Below, in pieces: positions 6,218 to 12,949 of a stretch of 16,385 bases of DNA (position 1 is its first letter; every line of letters starts with the position of its first letter). Under the pieces are notes generated by a model. It searched no databases. It saw nothing but the letters and a program-made list of their open reading frames with translations, and was not told where the DNA came from. Position numbers and translations under genes: made by a program. Origin of the DNA: an uncultured Bacteriovoracaceae bacterium. GTDB lineage: Bacteria; Bdellovibrionota; Bacteriovoracia; Bacteriovoracales; Bacteriovoracaceae. The stretch covers positions 1 through 16,385 of the forward strand of contig CAKZUQ010000059.1 in NCBI GenBank assembly GCA_937923325.1, written 5' to 3'.

Positions 6218-7795
6218 TTATTTTGTTAAATAGATCTGTATTGTTTCTTCAGGGATAGAAATTTTAGCCATTCCTGTTGTACTAACTTTAATTTTCTTAT
6301 CTGACAAAGCATCGAAGTAAGTTTGGTTATTAAATTTTTTTGGAAAATTAATTTCTAATCTTTTCGGATTATAATTTTTATTAACGACTATAATCATTTT
6401 TTGATTTGTCTTTTTTATCAATTTTGAAATAACAAAAAAATCTTGCTGGTTGTGAATTTCTTCGAATAACCCTTGTGAAAAGATAGGATTTGTACTTTTT
6501 AGGTGGATTAATTTTTTATAAAAATTTTTCATTTCTATATCTGGGTGTAAGTCGTTATTTGGCTTGATACTTTTGTCAGTAAATCTCATTGTAGGGTGAA
6601 TATTTGGGTAACCACGTGATTCCCTCATTATTTCATCTCCCATAGAGATGAGGACTGGACTATTGAGAAGAATATTAAATGCAAAAGCTATTTTTGCATA
6701 ATTTGGGTTTTCATCATAACTATAATATGGAGATGCCCCTCTGATATTTGAAATATTAGTTAAAGAGTTTCTAGCTGCACTGAAGTAGTTACTAAAACTA
6801 ATTAAATCATTAATTTGATTGAAGTTGTTCTTTGACTCCACTAAATAACTTCTTAAAGTATAAAAAGGATAAAAACTATAATAGTCAGTTCCAAGTTTGT
6901 TTTTGATATGCTCTTTAATAATTTCAACTCTTTCTCTTTGATAATTAAAAATAAGCTTTGTTCCCTGTGGTCGCTTATCTGTTAAAAGTTTTAAAAAACG
7001 ATCGTCATATAAGTGAGCGTCATCTAGGACGATTCCATCTAAGTTGGTACTCGATACAAAGTCAAAAATAAAGGAAGCTAGGTCATTGATCACGAGATCA
7101 CTACTGTGATTAATATTAATATAGCCTTCATTAGTGCAAGTTGTATTTCTAACGTAGGGAATTGTGTATTCACAAGGCTTGGAGTCTTTTAGAAAAAAGT
7201 CTTCGTAGTTTGGATCTGAAAGTAAGCTTGAAGTTTTCGCTACATCATTGGCATTAAAAGTTAAGTAAACCTTTATCCCATTATTATGGGCAAGTGTGAC
7301 TAATTGCTTTAAGTCATCTTTAGAACCAAACCTAGGATCAATTTCTTTAAAGTCATCAACAACATTCCCATCAAATCCAGAAAGTTCCATCTCAAGATCC
7401 CCAATTTTTTCTTTAAAGGGCCTATCAACCTGCTTTTGGATAGATGAAAGGATAATATTGGACACTCCTAAGTCTTTAATATAATCGAATTGGCCTATAA
7501 TCCCTTTTAGATCTCCACCTTTATAGCCTTGGAGCCCAGAGGATGATGAGTCTAAGTTATTTGAACTGTCTCCATCAACAAATCGATCCACAACAATGTA
7601 ATAATAAGCCTGACTTGGATTGGTAGTAAGCTTTTTTATTTCATTTTTAGGGCTATCTATGGGAACAATTGTAGAGATTAGGTTCTTGCCTTTATTTTTA
7701 AGACTTACCAAATCATAGGAGTTCCTAAGATTTTTATATGAATACCCAGCAATAACTAAGAGAGCTATTATAATAATGTATAGTTTCGATGACAT
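6218..7795 (-). CDS. membrane-anchored GH13-like protein, probably catalytically inactive
   Basis: A 525-residue protein with an uncleaved-looking N-terminal membrane segment (about 5-19) and the bulk outside the membrane. It is an alpha-amylase-family (GH13) barrel: YYYIVVDRFVDGD (64-76), YKGGDLKGII with FDYIKDLGV (91-110), DPRFGSKDDLKQLV (153-166), GDEI (386-389) and a C-terminal beta-sandwich. The four active-site regions are degraded. In region I, VYLTFNAND (176-184) has Thr179 for the usual Asp and Asp184 for His. In region II, GIVLDDAH (254-261) keeps the nucleophile position Asp258 but has Val256 for the near-invariant Arg. In region III, LIFNYQ has Asn284 where the acid/base Glu is expected. 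In region IV, FSNYFS (334-339) lacks the His-Asp pair. It ends 2 bp from the converging ATPase gene. Start supported by AAAGGA (complement of 7801-7806). A binding or scaffold role is inferred, not shown. Confidence 0.85.
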   Translation of the reverse strand: MSSKLYIIIIALLVIAGYSYKNLRNSYDLVSLKNKGKNLISTIVPIDSPKNEIKKLTTNPSQAYYYIVVDRFVDGDSSNNLDSSSSGLQGYKGGDLKGIIGQFDYIKDLGVSNIILSSIQKQVDRPFKEKIGDLEMELSGFDGNVVDDFKEIDPRFGSKDDLKQLVTLAHNNGIKVYLTFNANDVAKTSSLLSDPNYEDFFLKDSKPCEYTIPYVRNTTCTNEGYININHSSDLVINDLASFIFDFVSSTNLDGIVLDDAHLYDDRFLKLLTDKRPQGTKLIFNYQRERVEIIKEHIKNKLGTDYYSFYPFYTLRSYLVESKNNFNQINDLISFSNYFSAARNSLTNISNIRGASPYYSYDENPNYAKIAFAFNILLNSPVLISMGDEIMRESRGYPNIHPTMRFTDKSIKPNNDLHPDIEMKNFYKKLIHLKSTNPIFSQGLFEEIHNQQDFFVISKLIKKTNQKMIIVVNKNYNPKRLEINFPKKFNNQTYFDALSDKKIKVSTTGMAKISIPEETIQIYLTK

Positions 7796-7819
7796 ATTTA
7801 TCCTTTTATTAATTCTATA

Positions 7820-7825
7820 ATTATA
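7820..7825 (-). promoter_or_regulatory. candidate -10 box for the GH13-like gene
   Basis: On the minus strand this reads TATAAT, a perfect -10 hexamer, 24 bases before the ATG. A convincing -35 is not visible at the right distance, so the call is tentative. Confidence 0.3.
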
Positions 7826-7884
7826 ACCTAGATCCGAGCTTATAAAAGAGAGAATTATTAAAATCTATAATAGATAACCGCACC

Positions 7885-7912
7885 TTTACAAAGCCTAGTA
7901 ATTTTATAGAAT
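7885..7912 (+). promoter_or_regulatory. candidate sigma-70-type promoter for enolase
   Basis: TTTACA (7885-7890), a 16-base spacer, then TAGAAT (7907-7912); each hexamer matches the consensus at five of six positions. Transcription would begin near 7919, leaving a leader of about 27 bases with the AGGAG site (7935-7939). Confidence 0.45.
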
Positions 7913-7945
7913 ACTTTAGATTATTAACTGTATTAGGAGTAAATT

Positions 7946-9235
7946 ATGTCAAAAATTAAGTCGATTATTGCAAGACAAGTATTAGATTCAAGAGGGAACC
8001 CAACGGTTGAGGTGGATTTACATACTGAGTCAGGACAGATCGGTAGAGCATCAGTGCCTTCTGGAGCATCAACTGGTAGTAGAGAAGCTTTAGAGTTAAG
8101 AGATGGCGATAAAACATACTTTCTGGGAAAATCAGTTAGAAAAGCAATTTCAAATATTAATGAAAAAATCTCACCTGCTATAATCGGTATGGAAGTATCT
8201 GATCTTCGTGCAATTGATAATCAAATGCTTGAAATTGATGGAACAGATTTTAAGAAAAATTTAGGTGCTAACGCCATGCTAGCTGTTTCAATGGCCGCAA
8301 CAAGAGCTGGAGCGCTAGAAGCAGGTAAGCCGCTATATAAATATTTAGCTGAAGACTTAAAGTGTCCAAATGCTGTAGGTTATTTACGTCACCCTGCCCC
8401 TTTAATGAATATTATCAATGGTGGAGAGCATGCATCTAACAACCTTGATATTCAAGAGTTTATGGTTGTTCCTCACTTAAAAGGAAAATCATTTTCAGAG
8501 AACTTAAGAGCTGGTGTTGAAATTTTCCATCATCTTAAAAAAGTCTTAGATGGAAAAGGATACTCAACAAATGTTGGTGATGAAGGTGGTTTTGCTCCAA
8601 GTTTAAAATCACACGAAGAGGCGATGGACTGTATTGTTGAGGCCATTAATAATGCTGGATATAAGCCAGGAGAAGAAATTTCTTTTGCACTAGATTGTGC
8701 AGCTAGTGAATTCTATAATAAAGAAAAAGGTGTTTATACAATTGAAGGTAAAGAATTAACAACTAGTGAGTTAATTGCATACTATGCAAAGTTAGTAGAA
8801 AATTACCCAATCTATTCAATTGAAGATGGTCTTGATGAATCAGATCATGCTGGTTGGACTGAAAAGACAAAAGCTCTTGGTTCTAAGACTGTTCTTGTTG
8901 GAGACGATCTATTTGTAACTAATGCTAAAATTTTTGGTGAAGGTATTAAAAATGGTGAAGCCAATTCAATTTTAATAAAAATTAATCAAATTGGAACAAT
9001 CACAGAAACTTTCGATACTCTTCAATTAGCTTACGATAATAATTATAAAACAATTATTTCTCATAGATCAGGTGAAACAGCAGATCATTTTATAGCTGAC
9101 TTAGCTGTAGCTTGTGGATCTGGGCATATTAAAACTGGTTCTGCATCAAGGTCTGATAGAATTGAAAAGTATAATCAATTAATAAGAATCGAAGAAGACT
9201 TAGGTTCAGCAGCTAAATTCGATTTAATTAAGTAA
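7946..9235 (+). CDS. eno: enolase (phosphopyruvate hydratase)
   Basis: A 429-residue full-length enolase, which interconverts 2-phosphoglycerate and phosphoenolpyruvate in glycolysis and gluconeogenesis, in the cytoplasm. It shows the hallmark text throughout: [16 protein letters not shown] (9-24), [17 protein letters not shown] (39-55), [29 protein letters not shown] with catalytic Glu213, Mg ligands Asp250, Glu293 and Asp320, LIKINQIG with catalytic Lys345, SHRSGET with His374, and KTGS with Lys396. One local departure is [10 protein letters not shown], where most enolases have TEDTTIADLA; it should not stop catalysis. Start supported by AGGAG (7935-7939) 6 bases upstream. It has its own promoter candidate and a strong terminator, so it is a single-gene unit between unrelated neighbours. 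Confidence 0.98.
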   Translation: MSKIKSIIARQVLDSRGNPTVEVDLHTESGQIGRASVPSGASTGSREALELRDGDKTYFLGKSVRKAISNINEKISPAIIGMEVSDLRAIDNQMLEIDGTDFKKNLGANAMLAVSMAATRAGALEAGKPLYKYLAEDLKCPNAVGYLRHPAPLMNIINGGEHASNNLDIQEFMVVPHLKGKSFSENLRAGVEIFHHLKKVLDGKGYSTNVGDEGGFAPSLKSHEEAMDCIVEAINNAGYKPGEEISFALDCAASEFYNKEKGVYTIEGKELTTSELIAYYAKLVENYPIYSIEDGLDESDHAGWTEKTKALGSKTVLVGDDLFVTNAKIFGEGIKNGEANSILIKINQIGTITETFDTLQLAYDNNYKTIISHRSGETADHFIADLAVACGSGHIKTGSASRSDRIEKYNQLIRIEEDLGSAAKFDLIK

Positions 9236-9265
9236 TCGAAATTATTATGAAAATATAAATGATGC

Positions 9266-9293
9266 GAGGGGTAATTTGTTACCCCTCTTTTTT
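9266..9293 (+). terminator. Rho-independent terminator after enolase
   Basis: Perfect 9-bp arms GAGGGGTAA (9266-9274) and TTACCCCTC (9279-9287), a 4-base loop and six T's (9288-9293), about 30 bp after the enolase stop. Confidence 0.94.
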
Positions 9294-9296
9294 ATC

Positions 9297-9326
9297 TTGT
9301 AAAGCCGTCTTTTAATCCTCTACAAT
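9297..9326 (+). promoter_or_regulatory. candidate promoter for the 2H protein gene
   Basis: TTGTAA (9297-9302), an 18-base spacer and TACAAT (9321-9326), directly after the enolase terminator. The -10 matches at five of six positions, the -35 at four of six. The leader would be about 35 bases and includes a near-perfect ribosome site. Confidence 0.35.
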
Positions 9327-9366
9327 AGTTATTGAGATAACCTCATTCAAGGAAGGAGGGGTTAAA

Positions 9367-9978
9367 ATGACAAACAGTACGCATGAGAAACTATTTGTAG
9401 GTCTAACTTTTCGAAGTGATAGTGTACTATCCCGAAAAATTGATGGCTTTCGCCGAAGATTTGATCCAAAATATCGCCAACATTCATTTCCACATATGTC
9501 GATGCTCGCTCCATTTGAGGTTGATATAAAAGATATTGATGATGTTAAAGAACAGTTAAAAGAAGAGTTAGAAACATTTTTTTATGGAGTTGAAACATCG
9601 CCAAAGCTTGCTTTTACAGGTGTAGACTTTAACCGAGGTAAGAAGTTTAATACGCTTTATCTAAATCCTATTTATACAACAGATCTAAACTATTGTATGG
9701 AGCTAGTGCAGGATATTTGTAAAGCTTTTATCCCTAGAAGTGTAAAGTACAAACCAAACCCTAAGCAGTTTTTACCTTTGGGGCACTTTAAAGATGACGA
9801 ACCTTTATTAGAAGTTATGGATGCTATAAGAGAGGAGTTCTCTTCTAATAGTGAGTTAACAATCACAGGGATTAGTCTTTTTAGAAAGAAATATGGAATT
9901 TGGAATATTGAAGAACAATTAATTTCTTTTAATAGTTTAAAAGACAATTTTTTACATTCACAACAAGCTTCTTTATAA
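9367..9978 (+). CDS. 2H phosphoesterase / 2'-5' RNA ligase-like protein
   Basis: A 203-residue cytoplasmic protein with the layout of the 2H phosphoesterase superfamily (LigT, YjcG, ThpR), in which two H-x-[ST] motifs face each other in the active cleft. The first motif is intact: FPHMSML, with His43 and Ser45, after KLFVGLTF. The second is PLGHFKDD, with His140 but Lys142 instead of Thr/Ser. Family members hydrolyse cyclic phosphodiesters at RNA ends or ligate 2'-5' linkages; the altered second motif makes the activity here uncertain. The start is set by a very strong AAGGAGG (9353-9359) 7 bases upstream. It ends in tandem TAA stops and the barrel gene begins 7 bp later, so the two are probably co-transcribed although their cellular locations differ. 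Family call is moderate. Confidence 0.68.
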   Translation: MTNSTHEKLFVGLTFRSDSVLSRKIDGFRRRFDPKYRQHSFPHMSMLAPFEVDIKDIDDVKEQLKEELETFFYGVETSPKLAFTGVDFNRGKKFNTLYLNPIYTTDLNYCMELVQDICKAFIPRSVKYKPNPKQFLPLGHFKDDEPLLEVMDAIREEFSSNSELTITGISLFRKKYGIWNIEEQLISFNSLKDNFLHSQQASL

Positions 9979-9985
9979 TAAAAGC

Positions 9986-11173
9986 ATGTTAAAAAATATT
10001 CTTTCTATTCTTTTTTTATATCCAACAATTGTTCTTGGGCAAACATCTTATTTGTCCAAGACTCAGTCTCTAGTAAAGGGTGGAAGTGAAATTGGAATTG
10101 TATCCAAAAGTTTCTCGCCAACAATTCATGCCGACTCAAGAGGTGATTTGATAAAGTTTGAACAAGGAGAGAGCTACTTTAGAAGTGAGCTTGAATTTCA
10201 AGGTAAGTATGGTTTTACAAATAATTTTCAAGTAAGTTTTGGAGCAAGAGGTAGACTTAATCAATCGAGTCAAACATATAATACTCAAGAACTATCATTT
10301 GTTGCTTCTGGTATTGAGTCTGGTTTTGTTCAACTTCTATATTCATTTGATATGGATGATGGAGTTCAATATTCCCTTGAGGCCAATTATAGAAATTCTT
10401 TTTATACAAATGAAGCGTACACTTCAGATGTAGAACCTGATCATATCGTTTTAGGTGATGGTGGTTCTGATGTATCAGTTGGTTTTGGGTTTACTTATTA
10501 TACTAAAAGCCAAAACTTTTTATCTTCAAAGTTCTTATATAGAAATCCATCAGAGGAACTCTCTAGTGAGATTTTAACTGAGGTAGAGGGAGCAATTGTT
10601 TGGAGATACTTTGCTATGATCTTTGGAGTAGAAAATGTTTACTCATTAAATGGAGATCCATACGCTAGTGATCCCACTAGTAAGCCAAAAATATCTACAG
10701 GTTCAACATATGATTATAATAGTATCAATAGGAGCTGGACTGCTCCTTATGTTGCTATGAATTTCGCTCTTGGAGATAAGTGGAGATTAGAACTTGGAGC
10801 AAAGTCAAAAGTCTATGGAGTTTCCACTGATCTAGGGAGTGAACTTTTAATTTCACTCCATAGAAGAAATTCAAAAGTCGATAACTTTAAACAAAAAAAT
10901 GATGCCTTCAAGCAATATAAAATAGATGGTGTTGTAAAAAAAATTTCAAAGAAAAGAACAGCTGCTGTTCTTGATGTTGGGTTACAAGAAGGTCTAGAGA
11001 AGGGAATGAAAGTTGACTTTTATCACTTTGATTATCTTGGTGGTAATAAACTTATTGCATCTGGATTTGTTGTTAAAGTCAGTCTCTCAAAATCAATCGT
11101 AAAAATAACAAGACGTTTCTCAAAGCTAAGAGTTGAAGAAGGAACTGTCGCTCGTGCGGGGCTTATCCGTTAA
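9986..11173 (+). CDS. predicted outer-membrane beta-barrel protein with C-terminal soluble domain
   Basis: A 395-residue protein with a Sec signal peptide (MLKNILSILFLYPTIVLG, cleavage likely before QTS). Residues about 30-295 consist of alternating amphipathic strands rich in Tyr, Phe, Gly and Ser (for example YFRSELEFQGKYGF, FQVSFGARGRL, WRLELGAKSKVYGV), the pattern of an outer-membrane barrel. Unlike classical barrels it does not end in a terminal Phe strand. About 75 residues follow (from YKIDGVVKKIS to the end) with the look of a small beta-rich domain: AAVLDVGLQEGLEKGMKVDFY, GFVVKVSLSKSIVKI. That fold resembles the SH3-like repeats of some periplasmic flagellar or lipoprotein factors. 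No specific family is recognised. The start lacks a strong ribosome site and may be translationally coupled to the preceding gene. Confidence 0.72.
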   Translation: MLKNILSILFLYPTIVLGQTSYLSKTQSLVKGGSEIGIVSKSFSPTIHADSRGDLIKFEQGESYFRSELEFQGKYGFTNNFQVSFGARGRLNQSSQTYNTQELSFVASGIESGFVQLLYSFDMDDGVQYSLEANYRNSFYTNEAYTSDVEPDHIVLGDGGSDVSVGFGFTYYTKSQNFLSSKFLYRNPSEELSSEILTEVEGAIVWRYFAMIFGVENVYSLNGDPYASDPTSKPKISTGSTYDYNSINRSWTAPYVAMNFALGDKWRLELGAKSKVYGVSTDLGSELLISLHRRNSKVDNFKQKNDAFKQYKIDGVVKKISKKRTAAVLDVGLQEGLEKGMKVDFYHFDYLGGNKLIASGFVVKVSLSKSIVKITRRFSKLRVEEGTVARAGLIR

Positions 11174-11180
11174 AAAAATA

Positions 11181-11918
11181 CTATGAGAAAAACGTTCTAA
11201 GCGCTTCTAGGCTAATTGCCTGTGCTCTGTCGCTTACAGACTCGTCAGGCTTTGGGTGCGCTTCTATCATCAGCCCATCAAAATCCATGGCCATTGCAGC
11301 ATGAGCTAGTGGTAAAACATACTTTCTATCTTTTGCTCCATGTGAGGGATCAATTACCACTGCAAACCCTTGAGCCTGAGCTTTTAGGGCATTTATAAAG
11401 TCTAAGCTTACACCTGTAGGACTTGTCATTGATCTACTTCCACGTTCACAAAGAATTATTTTATCTTTGGGAACACCACCTTTAATCAAGTATTCAGCAG
11501 AACTAATCCACTCTTCATTCGTGTTTGCAAATCCTCTTTTTAGAAAGACAAAGTCATGTTTTGTCTCATCAAAGTTTTTAGAAACGTACTTTAGTAATTC
11601 AAAGTTTTGCATATTTCTTGCACCAATTTGAATTCCTTGGGCGATATTAGATACATTATCAAAGTGCTTCTCGGAACAAACTTCACATACAAACCTAATG
11701 TCTGAAGGAGAGTTCTCTGCTCGGACTCTTTTTAGGACTTCAATACCTTCATCTCCCATTCCTTGAAATGAATCAGGGTTAGTACGTGGCTTATAAACTT
11801 GAGCTCTTATGTATGTAATGCCCAGATCTTTTGCCAGTGTGACAACTGAGTTAATTTGATCATAACTCTCAAGTGAGCATGGTCCTATAATAATGATTTT
11901 GTTTGTATTTATATCCAT
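11181..11918 (-). CDS. 3-deoxy-7-phosphoheptulonate synthase (DAHP synthase, type I, core only)
   Basis: A 245-residue enzyme that condenses phosphoenolpyruvate with erythrose 4-phosphate, the first step of the shikimate pathway. It shows IGPCSLES with metal ligand Cys14, YKPRTNPDSFQGMG (42-55; the KPRT motif marks DAHP rather than KDO8P synthase), IGARNMQN, FLKRG, CERGSRSM, DPSHGAK (His193), MIEAHPKPDE (Glu219) and SD (Asp230). The four metal ligands (Cys, His, Glu, Asp) are all present. The protein is the bare TIM barrel, shorter than type I-beta enzymes with an N-terminal ferredoxin-like or chorismate-mutase regulatory domain, so feedback inhibition through such a domain is not expected. 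It ends 7 bp from the converging barrel gene with no terminator between. No other aro gene is in the window. Ribosome site is weak (GAGAAG). Confidence 0.93.
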   Translation of the reverse strand: MDINTNKIIIIGPCSLESYDQINSVVTLAKDLGITYIRAQVYKPRTNPDSFQGMGDEGIEVLKRVRAENSPSDIRFVCEVCSEKHFDNVSNIAQGIQIGARNMQNFELLKYVSKNFDETKHDFVFLKRGFANTNEEWISSAEYLIKGGVPKDKIILCERGSRSMTSPTGVSLDFINALKAQAQGFAVVIDPSHGAKDRKYVLPLAHAAMAMDFDGLMIEAHPKPDESVSDRAQAISLEALRTFFS

Positions 11919-11957
11919 TTACGTACTTCTCGGTGTGACCGGTAAAAATTTAATAGT

Positions 11958-11985
11958 TTGTAAGTTTTTAAAATTATATTAAAAT
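11958..11985 (+). promoter_or_regulatory. candidate promoter for the lysine-tailed protein gene
   Basis: TTGTAA (11958-11963), a 16-base spacer and TAAAAT (11980-11985), giving a leader of about 38 bases before ATG 12030. The region is very AT-rich, so a chance match is possible. Confidence 0.35.
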
Positions 11986-12029
11986 AGGGGTATAAATATT
12001 TATTTTTTCTATGACAAGGGTTTTTATCT

Positions 12030-12794
12030 ATGAAGTTGTTAAAAATGAGTTCGACATGCATTATTTTCATGCTATCTGCGATCTTAATCACAGGTTCTGC
12101 ATTCGGGAAGACATTTTCGAACCAATATATTCAATTTGATCTACCATCTGGATGGCAATGTTCTATCGAAGGTAGTGAGTGGGTATGTCAGTCTGAAAAT
12201 AAAAATAGAAGAAAAGAAGCCATTATTATTTTGGCCGCAAAGATCAGAGGAGCTCAAGACTCTCTTGCTGCATATCAAGCTTATTTGAATAAAGCTAAGA
12301 CCTATCAACTTCCAGGTGGAAAAATGCAAAGGTCTGAAGCCAAATATACAAAACTTAAATCTGTAAATAATCATAAATGGGCCGATGCTCTTCACTTAGC
12401 TTCTGAAGTACCTGGTTTCTACACAAGATACCTTGCTACAGTTAAAGAAGACCTTGGTGTTGCAGTAACGTTTTCTGTTACAAAAGATATGTATACAAGT
12501 TACCAAGGAATTTTCGATAAAGTTGTTGCGACTTTAAGAGTATTCAGACAAAAAAAGCAAAACCTAGCAAAGCTTAGATTAAATAAAAAGAATGCTAACG
12601 CTGGATTTGATGATGACGTTTTTGCTCCTCAAGATGATCTGATTGATATTGGAGCGGGTAAAAGAAAGCGTAAGAAATCTAGTGGTTCAAATGAGGACCT
12701 TATGCTTTACGCTGGTATCGCAGTCGTTGGTTTACTAGCGGCCATGAAGCTTAAAGGTGGCAAGAAAAAGAAAGGTAAGAAGAAAAAGAAGTAA
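12030..12794 (+). CDS. exported protein with C-terminal membrane helix and lysine tail, unknown function
   Basis: A 254-residue protein. A signal peptide covers about 1-26 (cleavage likely after FG, before KTFS). Residues about 30-172 form a compact mixed domain with IQFDLPSGWQC and WVCQSE; Cys44 and Cys53 may form a disulfide. The pattern (a short N-terminal strand with LP.GW.C, then KEAIIILAAK and a late ..VTFSV.. strand) recalls the PsbP/MOG1-like fold, but this is tentative. A charged linker (173-222) leads to a membrane helix near 224-240 (LMLYAGIAVVGLLAAM) and a tail that is almost all Lys and Gly (241-254). The implied topology is domain outside, lysine tail in the cytoplasm. Met6 (12045) is an alternative start. 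A long hairpin terminator closes the unit, and a large unknown exported protein gene follows. I do not recognise the family. Confidence 0.75.
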   Translation: MKLLKMSSTCIIFMLSAILITGSAFGKTFSNQYIQFDLPSGWQCSIEGSEWVCQSENKNRRKEAIIILAAKIRGAQDSLAAYQAYLNKAKTYQLPGGKMQRSEAKYTKLKSVNNHKWADALHLASEVPGFYTRYLATVKEDLGVAVTFSVTKDMYTSYQGIFDKVVATLRVFRQKKQNLAKLRLNKKNANAGFDDDVFAPQDDLIDIGAGKRKRKKSSGSNEDLMLYAGIAVVGLLAAMKLKGGKKKKGKKKKK

Positions 12795-12830
12795 ATATTG
12801 AAAACTGCCAATAAAAATTGACAATATATA

Positions 12831-12880
12831 AGAGCTATCCTGCTATAAATCACAATGATTTCAGTATGATAGCTCTTTTT
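12831..12880 (+). terminator. long two-part hairpin terminator
   Basis: Outer arms AGAGCTATC (12831-12839) and GATAGCTCT (12868-12876) pair perfectly and are followed by T's (12876-12880). Inside, AAATCA and TGATTT (12847-12859) form a second stem closed by CAA, with CTG/CAG adding three more pairs. It lies 36 bp after the stop of the lysine-tailed protein gene. Confidence 0.82.
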
Positions 12881-12949
12881 GATTAAACTAAATATAAGAA
12901 TTCACATAAAATAGATATTAGTACTAAACACTACTGCTAGGAATAAATT

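Noticed and set aside
11174..11180. Terminator between the converging barrel and DAHP synthase genes
   Set aside because: The 7-bp gap and flanking sequence show no stable hairpin with a T-run.
11181..11918. KDO8P synthase (KdsA) as an alternative to DAHP synthase
   Set aside because: The KPRT motif and the SFQGMG block fit DAHP synthase; KDO8P synthases carry KANRSS-type text at this position.
12141..12395. Minus-strand open frame opposite the lysine-tailed protein gene
   Set aside because: Antisense shadow of a coding region; no start signals or recognisable motif.
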